From the NCBI GenBank assembly GCA_019637795.1, contig JAHBUY010000003.1, forward strand, positions 505,409-569,408: DNA of 64,000 bases, given 5' to 3'. This stretch comes from a bacterium (lineage in GTDB: Bacteria > Desulfobacterota > Binatia > HRBIN30 > CADEER01). Made by a program: the position numbers and the translations under genes. Positions 7,943 to 17,780 of the stretch are shown here, one piece after another. The notes under the pieces were generated by a model. The model made no database searches and was not told where the DNA came from. It saw only the letters and a list, made by a program, of their open reading frames with translations. Every line of letters begins with the position of its first letter. The first letter of the stretch is position 1.

Positions 7943-9352
7943 TCACGAGGGTCGACGCAGGGGCAGCGCGATGGTGACGGTGGTGCCGCCGGTCGCCGGC
8001 GAGTCGATGGCGATCGTCCCGCCGTGGCGCTCGACGATGCCGTAGGACACGGCGAGGCCGAGCCCGGTGCCCTGTCCTTCCGGCTTGGTCGTGAAGAACG
8101 GCTCGAAGAGGCGGTCGCGCAGCTCCGGCGCGATGCCGGGTCCGTCGTCCGCGACCTCGACGACGGCGCGCGGCGGCGCGAGGCGGGTGCGCACCGCTAT
8201 CGTCCCGGCGCCGGCCACGGCGTCGATCGCGTTGGCGAGGACGTTGAGGAATACCTGATCGAGCTGGCCGGCGAGGCATTCGACGAGCGGCAACGATCCG
8301 CGTTCGCGGTGCAGGACGATGCCCGACCCGAGGCGGTGGCGGAGCAAGGACAGGACGCGCTCGAGGCGCGCGTCCAGGTCGACGGCCGTCCATGTCTCGC
8401 CGCGGTCGGCGCGGGCGAACACCCGCAGCGCGGCGACGATGTCCGCCGCCCGCCGCACCCCCTCGGCGCAGTCCTCGACCACCACCGGCAGCTCGGCGCG
8501 CCAGAAGGCGAGGCGCGCGCGTTCGCCGCGCTCGGCCAGGGCCGCCTGCGCCGCCGCCGGCAGCGGCGCGGCCGCATAGGCGTCGAGCATCGCCTCGAAG
8601 GCCGCGACGGCACGGCGCAGCGCGTCGAGGTTGGCGGCGACGAAGCCGAGCGGGTTGTTGAGCTCGTGCGCGATGCCGGCGACGAACTGCCCGAGCGCCC
8701 GCATCTTCTCCGCGTGGACCAGTTGCGCCTCGGCTTCGCGCAGGCGGTGGCGGGTGCCCCGCAGGACCGCTTGCGCGGCGTCCAGGTCCCCCTCGCTCCG
8801 CCGCAGCGCCTCGGCGATGTAGCCGCCGAGGAAGGTGAGCAGCCCGAGGCAGTAGAAGAGGAAGAGTCCCCAGACGATCTGGGCCGCCGGATCCTCGCGC
8901 GCCCCGGCGGGCGCCGCCACCGCCAGCCCGCACCACAGCGCCGCGGTGATCGCGACGGCGGACGCCACGGCGGCGAGGGCCGCGATCCAGAGGTCGACCA
9001 GCAACGCGGTGGCGACGACCTGCACGACGTACAGCATCACGAACGGGCTGTGCGCTCCGCCGGTGAGGAGGATGAGCGCGGTGATCAACGCCACGTCCGC
9101 GGTCAGGGCAAGCGTGGTCACGCGGCGGAGGCCCCGCCCCCGCTCGACGCACCAGTGGTTCAGGGCATTGACCGCCGCCGCCGCGCCGCCGATGACGAAC
9201 GGCGGCCACGGATCGGGCAGCAGCCCGATCCGCCAGCCGAGCAGCGTCAGGGCCGAGAAGCCGCCGATCGCCAGCCAGCGGACGCGCACCGCCCATCGCA
9301 GGTGCCCGCGACGGTCGGCGGCGGTGATGTCGCGGAGTCGGTGAAACCTCAT
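7943..9352 (-). CDS. RegB/PrrB-like membrane sensor histidine kinase
   Basis: A 469-residue histidine kinase. The N-terminus has about five to six hydrophobic segments (for example VRWLAIGGFSALTLLGW and TTLALTADVALITALILL) arranged like the RegB/PrrB redox-sensing family, with no periplasmic domain. The phospho-acceptor H-box is GIAHELNNPLG, followed by the ATP-binding region with N (FLNVLANAID), G1 (VEVADDGPGIAP), F (LFEPFFTTKP) and G2 (GQGTGLGLAV) boxes. I start at MRFHRL (9352) because the upstream in-frame extension is not family-like. No response regulator gene is adjacent, so the partner must be elsewhere. The ligand is unknown. Confidence 0.85.
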   Translation of the reverse strand: MRFHRLRDITAADRRGHLRWAVRVRWLAIGGFSALTLLGWRIGLLPDPWPPFVIGGAAAAVNALNHWCVERGRGLRRVTTLALTADVALITALILLTGGAHSPFVMLYVVQVVATALLVDLWIAALAAVASAVAITAALWCGLAVAAPAGAREDPAAQIVWGLFLFYCLGLLTFLGGYIAEALRRSEGDLDAAQAVLRGTRHRLREAEAQLVHAEKMRALGQFVAGIAHELNNPLGFVAANLDALRRAVAAFEAMLDAYAAAPLPAAAQAALAERGERARLAFWRAELPVVVEDCAEGVRRAADIVAALRVFARADRGETWTAVDLDARLERVLSLLRHRLGSGIVLHRERGSLPLVECLAGQLDQVFLNVLANAIDAVAGAGTIAVRTRLAPPRAVVEVADDGPGIAPELRDRLFEPFFTTKPEGQGTGLGLAVSYGIVERHGGTIAIDSPATGGTTVTIALPLRRPS

Positions 9353-9705
9353 CGCTGCCCCCGGGCACGCGTCATCTGCAGCCTCTGCCGCCGCCGCTTC
9401 CTTGACACCCCCGAGGTGCCAGCCTACGTTCGCGGACGGACGGCGCGATTTCTGCAAGGCCGCAGCAAATAAAACTGGCTCGCCGCCGTCAAAGCGGCAG
9501 CCGCAGGTTCTCTGGTGTCATCTCGCCTCATTCTCACCGCCTGTGACCCGGCCCGACGCGACCGCTCCGTCGCTCGACGGGCGGGACGCGGGCACCTGAC
9601 CTCATTCAGCGCGGCGCGCCAATCCCGTCCGCGCATCGATGCGGCGCCGAGATCGAGTGACGAGATGCTCCGCCGACCGGCGGCGATCTGAGGGGCACGG
9701 CAGAC
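9353..9705. other. Divergent intergenic region without a supported gene
   Basis: About 350 bases between the kinase start (minus) and the DUF1844 gene (plus). Open frames here are not continued by recognisable sequence. The AT-richer stretch around 9466-9475 (GCAAATAAAACTGG) could hold promoter elements. I see no RNA gene or clear repeat. Confidence 0.4.
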
Positions 9706-10137
9706 ATGGGAAGCGAGGAACGGGACTCCGACAAGCCCTTCAAGGTGCAGGATCGGCGGCGATTCTCCGCCACCGGCGAGGCGCGGGCCGAGAGCGAGGC
9801 CGCGCCGGCCGAACCAGCGCCGGCCGCCGCCCCCGAGCCGCCCCCCGCCGCGCCCGCCGCTGAAGCGCCCTCGCACCACGAGCACGCGCACGCCGAGCTG
9901 TCCTTCGCCACCTTCGTGATCAGCCTCAGCACGCAGGCGCTGGCGCTCCTCGGTGAGATCCCCGATCCGGTGCAGGGCCGGACCGCGGTCGATCTCGAGG
10001 GAGCGCGGCAGTTCATCGACATCCTGGGCATTCTGCAGGACAAGACCCGCGGCAATCTCGACGCCCGGGAAGCGGCGCTGCTGGAAGGCGCCCTGTATGA
10101 TCTACGCATGAAATACGTCGAGCGCGCCAACCGCTGA
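9706..10137 (+). CDS. DUF1844 domain protein
   Basis: A 143-residue protein. The N-terminal half is low complexity (Ala/Pro/Glu). The C-terminal half, from about residue 65, is the DUF1844 domain: LSFATFVISLSTQALALLGEIPDP, then DLEGARQFIDILGILQDKTRGNLD and LYDLRMKYVE. This domain is widespread in delta-proteobacteria and Acidobacteria, is helical, and has no assigned function. The gene is followed 52 bp later by the HtrA protease, in the same direction. Confidence 0.85.
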   Translation: MGSEERDSDKPFKVQDRRRFSATGEARAESEAAPAEPAPAAAPEPPPAAPAAEAPSHHEHAHAELSFATFVISLSTQALALLGEIPDPVQGRTAVDLEGARQFIDILGILQDKTRGNLDAREAALLEGALYDLRMKYVERANR

Positions 10138-10189
10138 CGCGCCGCACGTGCGCACTCCCCCCACCCACCACCTCACAAGGAGATCCCGT

Positions 10190-11791
10190 ATGCATTCGCA
10201 GTCGCGCCAGCGCCGCGTCCGAGTGGCCGTGCGCTCGGCGCTCGTCGCCGTCGCACTCGCCATCACCGCCGGCTTCGGCGCACCCGCCCACGCCATCCGC
10301 TTCTGGGGCAACGAGGAGCCGTCGCCGGCGGCCGAGCAGGCGCCCCAGCCCGCCGCCCCCGACGCGTCGAGCGCGCCGGCGACCTCGACCGGCGGCGCGG
10401 CCGGATCCCTGCCCAACTTCGCCGATCTCGCCGAGCAGTTGCGGCCGGCCGTGGTCAACATCTCGACCGTCGCCACCGAGACCTCGGGCCCGCAGGGTCC
10501 GATCCCGCACGGGTTTGGCGGGCCGAGAGGCCCGGGAGGCCCCGGCGGGCCGGGCGGTGGCGGTGATCCCAACGAGCAGTACCGCGAGTTCTGGGAGCCG
10601 TTCGAGCGCTATTTCGGCCAACCGCGCAAGCAGAAGCAGCGCAGCCTCGGCTCCGGATTCGTCATCGATGCCGATGGCCTGATCGTCACCAATAACCACG
10701 TCGTGGAAAACGCCGACGAGATCGTCGTCCAGACCGCCACCGACAAGGAGTACAAGGCCAAGGTCGTGGGCCGCGACCAGAAGACCGACCTCGCCGTGAT
10801 CCGCATCGACCCCAATGGCGAGAAGCTCACGCCGGTGAGACTCGGCGACTCCGACAAGCTGCGGGTCGGCGACTGGATCTTCGCCATCGGCAACCCGTTC
10901 GGCCTCAGCAACACCGTCACCGCCGGCATCGTCAGCGCCAAGGGCCGCTTCATCGGTCAGGGCAGCTATGACGACTTCATCCAGACCGACGCCGCCATCA
11001 ATCCCGGCAACTCGGGCGGCCCGCTGGTCAACCTCAGGGGCGAGGTGGTGGGCATCAACTCCGCCATCTACAGCCGCTCCGGCGGCAACATCGGCATCGG
11101 CTTCGCCATCCCCATCAACCTCGCGAAGGAGCTGATCCCGCAGCTCAAGGACAAGGGGAAGGTCGTCCGCGGCTGGCTCGGCGTCTACATTCAGAAGGTC
11201 ACGCCGGAGATCGCCGAGTCGCTCAAGCTGGACTCGTCGCACGGCGCACTGGTCGCCGACGTGATGAACGACACCCCCGCGGGCGAGGCGGGCGTGCAGG
11301 TCGGCGACGTCATCGTCGAGTTCGACGGACACCCGGTGAAGGAATCCACCGACCTGCCGCTGCTCGTGGCGCGCACGCCGATCGGCAAGCGGGCCGAGAT
11401 GCGGATCGTGCGCGACGGCGTCGAGAAGACCCTGACCGTCACGGTCGGCGAGCTGAAGGAGGAGGAAGTGGCGGTCGCCGCCGGTGGCTCCTCCGAGCTC
11501 GGCATCGCGGTGCAGAACCTGACCCCCGAGATCGCCGAGAGCCTCGGCATCGATCCCAAGACCAAGGGCGTGGTCGTCGCCGGCATCGAACAGGGCAGCC
11601 CGGCCGATGACGCCGGCCTGCAGCGCGGCGACGTCATCCTCGAGGTCAACCGCTCCCCGGTCGCCAACGAGGCCGCCTACAAGAAGGCGCTCAAGAAGCT
11701 CGAAAAGGGCAAGAGCGCGCTGCTGCTGGTCCGCCGCGGCGACAACACGATCTTCATGGCGCTCAAGCCATCGAAGGACGCGCAGGAGTAA
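10190..11791 (+). CDS. Periplasmic HtrA/DegP-type serine protease, two PDZ domains
   Basis: A 533-residue trypsin-like protease and chaperone for misfolded envelope proteins. It has a signal peptide (ALVAVALAITAGFGAPAHA), then a Pro/Gly-rich linker (GPRGPGGPGGPGGGG). The catalytic triad is visible: His in VTNNHVVENADE, Asp in KTDLAVIRID, Ser in INPGNSGGPL. PDZ1 starts near VRGWLGVYIQKVTPE and PDZ2 near LGIAVQNLTPE, giving the Do-family layout. The ATG at 10190 is preferred because AAGGAG lies 6 bp upstream. The gene ends at a strong hairpin. Confidence 0.93.
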   Translation: MHSQSRQRRVRVAVRSALVAVALAITAGFGAPAHAIRFWGNEEPSPAAEQAPQPAAPDASSAPATSTGGAAGSLPNFADLAEQLRPAVVNISTVATETSGPQGPIPHGFGGPRGPGGPGGPGGGGDPNEQYREFWEPFERYFGQPRKQKQRSLGSGFVIDADGLIVTNNHVVENADEIVVQTATDKEYKAKVVGRDQKTDLAVIRIDPNGEKLTPVRLGDSDKLRVGDWIFAIGNPFGLSNTVTAGIVSAKGRFIGQGSYDDFIQTDAAINPGNSGGPLVNLRGEVVGINSAIYSRSGGNIGIGFAIPINLAKELIPQLKDKGKVVRGWLGVYIQKVTPEIAESLKLDSSHGALVADVMNDTPAGEAGVQVGDVIVEFDGHPVKESTDLPLLVARTPIGKRAEMRIVRDGVEKTLTVTVGELKEEEVAVAAGGSSELGIAVQNLTPEIAESLGIDPKTKGVVVAGIEQGSPADDAGLQRGDVILEVNRSPVANEAAYKKALKKLEKGKSALLLVRRGDNTIFMALKPSKDAQE

Positions 11792-11800
11792 CTCGCCCCA

Positions 11801-11830
11801 CCCGCCGGCACCGACCGCGGTGCCGGCGGG
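11801..11830 (+). terminator. Hairpin terminator after the HtrA gene
   Basis: A perfect 13-bp stem (CCCGCCGGCACCG paired with CGGTGCCGGCGGG) with a 4-base loop begins 9 bases after the stop codon of the protease gene. It is followed by TTGCTGC and not a long T run, so it is a GC-rich terminator with a weak tail. Confidence 0.7.
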
Positions 11831-12041
11831 TTGCTGCACACGCGACTCCCGATGACCGAGCAGCGCACGCAGCGGCGATCGCCAATCCGCCTTCCGCATG
11901 GGCGGCATGGTCGTCGGTGTCTCTTCGTGCCCTCCGGCCCGGCGACGCCCGGGTGATCGGGGTTCGTCGTCGCGGGGCGGCTGCGTCCGCGACGGCGCAT
12001 TCGGCCGTTCCCTCCGAGCGTAGGGGACGCGCGAGGAGCCG

Positions 12042-14372
12042 ATGAGAGCGAGCCGCGGGGGGCGACGCATGAGGCGGTGGCGCCGCGCGCTGGGCATCGT
12101 CGCCGCCGCCGGCGCGGTCCTGCTCCTCGTCGCGGCGGTCATCGCCCTCCCGATCCTCCATGCGCTCGACCGGCAGGTCGTCGAGACCCTCAACGGCCGC
12201 CGCTGGGATTTTCCGTCGCGCATCTACAGCGATGCCTTCCTGCTCTATCCCGGCCTCGACCTGACGGCGGCCGGCTTCCTCGACCGCCTGCAGCGCCTCG
12301 GCTATCGCCGCGCCGAGGGGCCGGCGCCGCTGCGCAAGGGCGACTACCGCCAGACCAGCGACGGCTTCGACCTCGTCCTGCACGACCTCGCTTATCCGGG
12401 CGAGCCGCCGAGCGAGCACGCCGTCCACCTCACCGTCGACGGCGGCGTGCTCACCGCGATGCGCGATCCGCGCTCGGGCGAGGAGCTGTTCTCGCTGCAG
12501 CTCGAACCGGAAGTCGTCAGCGGCCTGTTCGACACCACGTTCGAGGCGCGCCGCGAGGTCCACCTCGACGCCCTGCCGCCGCTGCTGCCACGCGCCGTGC
12601 TGCTGGTCGAGGATCGGCGCTTCTACGAGCACCATGGCATCGATCCGATGGGCATCCTGCGCGCCGCCGCCACCAACGTGCGCAGCGGCGGCGTCGTCCA
12701 GGGCGGCTCGACCCTCACCCAGCAGCTCATCAAGAATTTCTTCCTCAGCGAGGAGCGCACCCTGCGGCGCAAGCTCACCGAGGCGACGATGGCGCTGCTG
12801 GTCGAGCGCCGCTACGAGAAGAACGAGATCCTCGACGCCTATCTGAACGAGATCTACCTCGGCCAGAACGGCGTGCAGGGCGTCTTCGGCGTCTGGGAGG
12901 CGGCGCAGTTCTACTTCGCGCGCCGCCCCGACGAGCTCACGGTCGGCGAGATCGCCCTCCTCGCCGGCATGATCCGCGCCCCGAATCTCTATTCGCCGTT
13001 CCGCTGGCCCGATCGGGCGCGCGCCCGCCGCGACGTCGTCCTCGGCCTGCTGCGCGACGACGGCGCCATCGACGAGGCGCAGTATCGCGCCGCGCTCGCC
13101 GAGCCGCTGCCGCGCGCGCCGCGGCTGGCGACCGGCAATGCCGCGCCCTATTTCGTCGACTACCTGCGCGGCGAGCTGGAGAGCGCCTATCCGGGCGAGC
13201 TGCTGACGACGCGCGGCCTCGGCATCTCCACCAGCCTCGACGTCGAGCTGCAGCAACAGGCCGTGGAGGCCGTGCGCGACGGGCTCGCCGAGCTCGAGCG
13301 TCGGCATCCGGCCCTCACCGCCGACCCGAGCCGCCGCGTCCAGGCCGCGTTGATCGCGCTGCGGCCGCAGACCGGTGGCGTCATCGCGATGGTCGGCGGC
13401 CGCGACTACGCCGCCTCGCAGTTCAACCGCGCCACCCAGGCGCACCGCCAGCCGGGGTCGGTGTTCAAGCCGATCGTCTTCCTCGCCGCCTACGAGCGCG
13501 CCGAGCGCGACGGTGAACCGCTCACCGCCCGCACCGAGCTGCTCGATGCGCCCTTCGACTGGCGCTATGACGGCCAGGTCTGGCGACCGGCCAACTACGG
13601 CAACCGCTACCTCGGGCTCGTGCCGGCCCGCACCGCGCTCGAGCAGTCCCTGAACGCGGCGACCGCCCGCCTCGCCGAGCGCACCGGATTGCCGGCGATC
13701 ATCGACGCGGCCCGCCGCGCCGGCATCGACAGCCCGCTGCCCGAGGTGCCGTCGGTCGTCCTCGGCGCCGCCGAGGTGACGCCGTTCGAGGTGGCGCAGG
13801 TCTATGCCGTGCTCGCCAACCAGGGCCTGCGCGCCACCGCCCGCGCCATCACCAAGGTCGTCGATCGCCAGGGCCAGGTGGTCGAACGCCACCCGCTCGC
13901 CGTCACGCGCGCCGCCAGTCCCGAAGCGGCCTTTCTCGTCACCTACCTGATGCAGGGCGTGCTCGACCGCGGCACCGGCCGCGCCGCCCGCAGTCGGGGC
14001 TTCACCCGGCCGGCGGCGGGCAAGACCGGCACCACCAACGACGGCCGCGACGCCTGGTTCGCCGGCTTCACGCCCGACCTGGTCGCCGTCGTGTGGGTCG
14101 GCTTCGACGACGGCGAGCCGCTCGGCATGACCGGCGCCGAGGCCGCGCTGCCGATCTGGACCGCCTTCATGCAGTCGGCAACCGCGGGCTCGCCGCCATC
14201 GGACTTCGTGCCGCCGGCCGGTGTTGCCTTGGTGCGGATCGACCCATACACGGGAGGCATCGCCACCGCGCGCTGCCCCGACACCGTGCTCGAGGCCTTC
14301 CCGCGCGGCCGCGAGCCGACCGCGCCATGCCCCGCCCACAGCGACACCGCTCCCACGCCCTCGCCGTCCTGA
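12042..14372 (+). CDS. Bifunctional penicillin-binding protein, PBP1B-like
   Basis: A 776-residue class A peptidoglycan synthase. It has a short cytoplasmic start and one transmembrane helix (IVAAAGAVLLLVAAVIALPIL). A UB2H-like region follows (FPSRIYSDAFLLYPG, FDLVLHDLAYPGEPPSEHAV), typical of PBP1B. The GT51 domain has EDRRFYEHHGIDPMGILRA, GGSTLTQQLIKN and YLNEIYLGQNG. The transpeptidase has SxxK (QPGSVFKPIV), SxN (SLNA) and KTG (AGKTGTTND). The start ATG has GAGGAG upstream; an alternative ATG lies 9 codons on. The 3' end overlaps the following lipoprotein gene by 46 bp. Confidence 0.92.
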   Translation: MRASRGGRRMRRWRRALGIVAAAGAVLLLVAAVIALPILHALDRQVVETLNGRRWDFPSRIYSDAFLLYPGLDLTAAGFLDRLQRLGYRRAEGPAPLRKGDYRQTSDGFDLVLHDLAYPGEPPSEHAVHLTVDGGVLTAMRDPRSGEELFSLQLEPEVVSGLFDTTFEARREVHLDALPPLLPRAVLLVEDRRFYEHHGIDPMGILRAAATNVRSGGVVQGGSTLTQQLIKNFFLSEERTLRRKLTEATMALLVERRYEKNEILDAYLNEIYLGQNGVQGVFGVWEAAQFYFARRPDELTVGEIALLAGMIRAPNLYSPFRWPDRARARRDVVLGLLRDDGAIDEAQYRAALAEPLPRAPRLATGNAAPYFVDYLRGELESAYPGELLTTRGLGISTSLDVELQQQAVEAVRDGLAELERRHPALTADPSRRVQAALIALRPQTGGVIAMVGGRDYAASQFNRATQAHRQPGSVFKPIVFLAAYERAERDGEPLTARTELLDAPFDWRYDGQVWRPANYGNRYLGLVPARTALEQSLNAATARLAERTGLPAIIDAARRAGIDSPLPEVPSVVLGAAEVTPFEVAQVYAVLANQGLRATARAITKVVDRQGQVVERHPLAVTRAASPEAAFLVTYLMQGVLDRGTGRAARSRGFTRPAAGKTGTTNDGRDAWFAGFTPDLVAVVWVGFDDGEPLGMTGAEAALPIWTAFMQSATAGSPPSDFVPPAGVALVRIDPYTGGIATARCPDTVLEAFPRGREPTAPCPAHSDTAPTPSPS

Positions 14373-15073
14373 GCGTGCTCGCCTGTGCCCTGGCGGGGTG
14401 CCGGCCGCGGGTCGCGCCGCTTCCCCTCGATGCCGATCCCGATCCGCCACCGCGCGTGGTGCCGCACGACGAACCGCGGCCGACGGTCGCGTCGCGCTCG
14501 TTCTCGGAGGAGGATCTGCCGGAAATGGCCGCGACGACTCCGCCCCCGACCGAGACACCGGAGCCGGCGGTCGGCGGTGCGGCCAATGGACCCGCGACGG
14601 GCGCGATCCCGCCCGCCACCGGCCAGCCGACTCCGGCGACGTCCGCCCTGCCGTCGCCGCTCGACACCATCCGCCCCGACACCCCGCCCAACGTCGCGGC
14701 CGCGACCCGCCTCGCCGACGCGGCGCGCGTCCGCCTCGCCGCCGGCGACGATGCCGCGGCGCTCGAGCAACTCGAGCGCGCCATCGCCATCGACCCCACC
14801 AACCCCTACGCCTACTTCTTCCTCGCCCAGGTCCACTTCCGCACCCGCAGCTACGACCAGGCCATCGCCTTCGCCGACCGCGCCGCCGCGCTCAGCGCCG
14901 GCACCTCCCCCGAGTGGACGTGCCGCGCCCGGGTCCTGCAGGGCAATGCCTACGAGGCCGCCGGCCGTTTCGCCGACGCGCGCCAGGCGTACCTGCGCGC
15001 GGCGCAGGCGTCGCCCGGCAATCCCGCGGCGCTCGCCGGGCTCGCCCGCACCAGCGGCGGCAGCCCGCCATGA
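14327..15073 (+). CDS. TPR-repeat lipoprotein
   Basis: A 248-residue lipoprotein with lipobox LACALAGC near residue 25. A Pro/Thr-rich linker covers about residues 30-125. Two to three tetratricopeptide repeats follow (AARVRLAAGDDAAALEQLERA, PYAYFFLAQVHFRTRSYDQA, GNAYEAAGRFADARQAY). TPR proteins act as docking scaffolds. Its overlap with the PBP1B-like gene suggests an outer-membrane activator or scaffold for the synthase, similar in placement to LpoB-type partners, although that is inference. The stop overlaps the tsaD start. Confidence 0.75.
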   Translation: MPRPQRHRSHALAVLSVLACALAGCRPRVAPLPLDADPDPPPRVVPHDEPRPTVASRSFSEEDLPEMAATTPPPTETPEPAVGGAANGPATGAIPPATGQPTPATSALPSPLDTIRPDTPPNVAAATRLADAARVRLAAGDDAAALEQLERAIAIDPTNPYAYFFLAQVHFRTRSYDQAIAFADRAAALSAGTSPEWTCRARVLQGNAYEAAGRFADARQAYLRAAQASPGNPAALAGLARTSGGSPP

Positions 15074-16092
15074 GGCTGCTCGCGATCGAGAGCTCCTGCG
15101 ACGACACCGCGGCGGCGGTGCTCGAGGACGGCGCGGTGCGCTCGAGCATCGTCGCCTCGCAGGACGACGTCCACCGCGAGTACGGCGGCGTCGTGCCGGA
15201 GCTGGCGTCGCGCAGCCACATCCGCGCCATCACCCCGACGATCGCCCGGGCGCTCGCCGACGCGGGAGCGGCCCTCGACGACATCGATGCCGTCGCCGCG
15301 ACCTACGGACCCGGCCTGGTGGGCTCCCTGTTGGTCGGCCTCTGCGCCGCCAAGGCGATCGCCTACGCGCGCCGCCTGCCCTTCATCGGCGTCAACCACC
15401 TCGAGGGACACCTGCTCTCGGTGCAGCTCGAGCAGGTCGTCGCCTTCCCCTACGTGGCGCTGCTCGTCTCCGGCGGCCACACCAGTCTCTACCTGGCACG
15501 CGCCCTCGGCGACTACGAGCTGCTCGGCGCCACCCGCGACGATGCCGCCGGCGAGGCGTTCGACAAGGTCGCCAAGCTGCTCGGCCTCGGATACCCGGGC
15601 GGCCGCGTGCTCGACGCGCTGGCGCGACGCGGCGACGCCGAGGCGATCCGCTTTCCGCGCGCCCGCCTGAAGCCGGCCGGCCGGCGCCGCTTCGACTTCA
15701 GCTTCAGCGGCATCAAGACGGCGGTCGCGCTGCACGTGCGCGAGCACGGCGCCGACGAGGAGGACCACCCCGATATCGCCGCCAGCTTCCAGGAGGCGGT
15801 GATCGACATGCTGCTCGAGCAGTCGTTCGCCGCCGCCGACGCCTGCAACGCCGAGCGGCTGGTGCTCGCCGGCGGCGTATCCGCCAACTCGCGCCTGCGC
15901 GCCCGCGCGGCCGCCGCGGCCGGCGAGCGCGGCATCGACCTCGTCATTCCCTCGCTGCGCTACTGCACCGACAACGCGGCGATGATCGGCCTCGCCGCCC
16001 ACCACCGGCTGGCGCGCGGCGAGCGCGATGACCTGACGCTCAACGCCACCGCCGTCGCCGATCTCACCCAGCCGCGCCCGCTCACGCCGTGA
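15070..16092 (+). CDS. tsaD: tRNA N6-threonylcarbamoyladenosine synthase subunit TsaD
   Basis: A 340-residue member of the Kae1/TsaD family, which transfers the threonylcarbamoyl group to A37 of ANN-decoding tRNAs. It begins MRLLAIESSCDDTAAAV. Metal-binding HLEGH lies near residue 110, LVSGGHTSLYL carries the ATP-binding loop, and the metal-binding Asp is in YCTDNAAM. The length is normal. The ATG overlaps the upstream TGA (ATGA), and its own TGA overlaps the GTG of rsmA. Confidence 0.95.
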   Translation: MRLLAIESSCDDTAAAVLEDGAVRSSIVASQDDVHREYGGVVPELASRSHIRAITPTIARALADAGAALDDIDAVAATYGPGLVGSLLVGLCAAKAIAYARRLPFIGVNHLEGHLLSVQLEQVVAFPYVALLVSGGHTSLYLARALGDYELLGATRDDAAGEAFDKVAKLLGLGYPGGRVLDALARRGDAEAIRFPRARLKPAGRRRFDFSFSGIKTAVALHVREHGADEEDHPDIAASFQEAVIDMLLEQSFAAADACNAERLVLAGGVSANSRLRARAAAAAGERGIDLVIPSLRYCTDNAAMIGLAAHHRLARGERDDLTLNATAVADLTQPRPLTP

Positions 16093-16901
16093 CCGCCCCG
16101 TTCGCGCGCAAGCGCTTCGGCCAGCACTTCCTCGTCCAACCCGGCATCGCCGAGCGCATCGTCGAGCTCGCGGCGCTGCGCGGCGACGAGCGCGTGCTCG
16201 AGATCGGCCCCGGGCGCGGCGCCCTGACGGCGCTGCTGGCGGCGCGCTGTGCCCGCCTGGTGCTGGTCGAGGTCGACCGCGATCTCGCCGCCGCGCTGCG
16301 CACCCGCTTCGCCGGCACTCCGCACGTCGAGCTGATCGAGGGCGACGTCCTGCGCCTCGACCTCGCCGAGGTGCTCGGCCGCGACGCGCCGGCGACGGTC
16401 ATCGCCAACCTGCCGTACAACATCTCGACGCCGGTGCTCATGCAGCTCCTCGGCACGCCGGAGCTGTTCGGGCGCCTGGTGCTGATGCTGCAGCGCGAGG
16501 TCGCCGAGCGCCTGTGCGCGGCGCCCGGCGGCAAGACGTACGGCGCGCTGTCGGTCGTCGTGCAGGCGATCGCCGAGGCGCGGATCGCGCTGCGCGTGCC
16601 GGCCCGTGCCTTCGCGCCGGTGCCGAAGGTCGAGTCGGCGGTGGTGGTGATCACGCCGCGCCGCCCGCCGCCGCTCGACGCGGCGCGGCGCCGCGCCCTG
16701 CGCGGCGTCGTGCGCACCGCCTTCGCCCGCCGCCGCAAGCAGCTCGTGAACGTCATCGCCCCGCTCAGCGACGATCCGCGCCGCGCGCTGACGGCCCTCG
16801 GGCTCGATCCGCGGGCGCGCCCGGAGACGCTGACGCCGGCGCAGTTCGTCCAGCTCGCCGATGCGCTCGATGCCGTGGCCGGCGACAGCGAGACCCCCTG
16901 A
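16089..16901 (+). CDS. rsmA: 16S rRNA dimethyladenosine transferase RsmA/KsgA
   Basis: A 270-residue SAM-dependent methyltransferase that dimethylates A1518/A1519 of 16S rRNA. It begins FARKRFGQHFLVQPG, the family signature. The SAM motif I is VLEIGPGRGALT, and motif IV is IANLPYNIS. The C-terminal helical domain contains RRRKQLVN. The start is a GTG overlapping the tsaD stop. The length is typical. Confidence 0.95.
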   Translation: MTAPFARKRFGQHFLVQPGIAERIVELAALRGDERVLEIGPGRGALTALLAARCARLVLVEVDRDLAAALRTRFAGTPHVELIEGDVLRLDLAEVLGRDAPATVIANLPYNISTPVLMQLLGTPELFGRLVLMLQREVAERLCAAPGGKTYGALSVVVQAIAEARIALRVPARAFAPVPKVESAVVVITPRRPPPLDAARRRALRGVVRTAFARRRKQLVNVIAPLSDDPRRALTALGLDPRARPETLTPAQFVQLADALDAVAGDSETP

Positions 16902-16907
16902 GACGCC

Positions 16908-17717
16908 ATGCCGGAGCTGCCGGAGGTCGAGACGACGCGCCGCTCGCTGCTCGCCGACGTCGTCGGCGCCCGCGTCGTCGACGTCACGGTGCGCGAATAC
17001 CGTCTCCGCCGCCCGCTGGCCGGCGATTTCGCGGCGCAGATGCGCGGCCGGACGGTCACCGACATCGAGCGGCGCGGCAAGTACCTGCTCTTCACGCTCG
17101 ACGACGATCGCGTCCTGCTCGTCCACCTCGGCATGAGCGGCAGCCTGTGCCTCACCGCGAGCGCGACGCGGCCGGCTCGCCACGACCACGTGGCCATCGC
17201 GCTCGACCGCGGCCGCCAGCTCGTCTTCAATGATCCGCGCCGCTTCGGCCTCATGCGGATCGGACGACGCGACGAGCTCGGCGAGCTGCGCGCCGTCGGC
17301 CCCGATCCCCTGGCCGACGCGCCGACGCTCGCCGAGTGGCGGGCGCTCACTCGCCGCCGGGCGCCGATCAAGTGCGTGCTGATGGACCAGCGCGCGCTCG
17401 GCGGGGTCGGCAACATCTACGCCAGCGAAGCCCTGTTCCAGGCCGGCGTGCGCCCGCGCCGGCGCGCTTCGGCGCTGACCCGAGCCGAGCTGGCGCGCCT
17501 GGCCGACGCGCTGCGCGCGGTGCTCGAACGGGCGGTCGCCCTCGGCGGCAGCTCGATCTCCGACTACCGCGACGGCAACGGCAACCCCGGCTATTTCCAG
17601 GTGCATCACGCCGTCTACGACCGCGCCGGCCAGCCCTGCGGCGCCTGCGGCGCCCTGATCAAACGCATCGTCCTGGCCGGCCGCAGCACCTTCTACTGCC
17701 CGCGCTGCCAGAGGTGA
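16908..17717 (+). CDS. mutM: Formamidopyrimidine-DNA glycosylase (Fpg/MutM)
   Basis: A 269-residue bifunctional glycosylase/AP-lyase that removes 8-oxoguanine. It starts MPELPEVETTRR, with Pro2 the catalytic N-terminal nucleophile and Glu3 conserved. The conserved Lys is in RRGKYLLF, and the H2TH region is GVGNIYASEALF. The C-terminal zinc finger (CGACG...YCPRCQR) is complete. The gene lies 6 bp after rsmA. Confidence 0.95.
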   Translation: MPELPEVETTRRSLLADVVGARVVDVTVREYRLRRPLAGDFAAQMRGRTVTDIERRGKYLLFTLDDDRVLLVHLGMSGSLCLTASATRPARHDHVAIALDRGRQLVFNDPRRFGLMRIGRRDELGELRAVGPDPLADAPTLAEWRALTRRRAPIKCVLMDQRALGGVGNIYASEALFQAGVRPRRRASALTRAELARLADALRAVLERAVALGGSSISDYRDGNGNPGYFQVHHAVYDRAGQPCGACGALIKRIVLAGRSTFYCPRCQR

Positions 17718-17780
17718 GCTCGACCGCGCCGGGACGCGGCGCCGTTGCCTGAAGGCAAGGCGCTCCAGTAGGGTCCATGG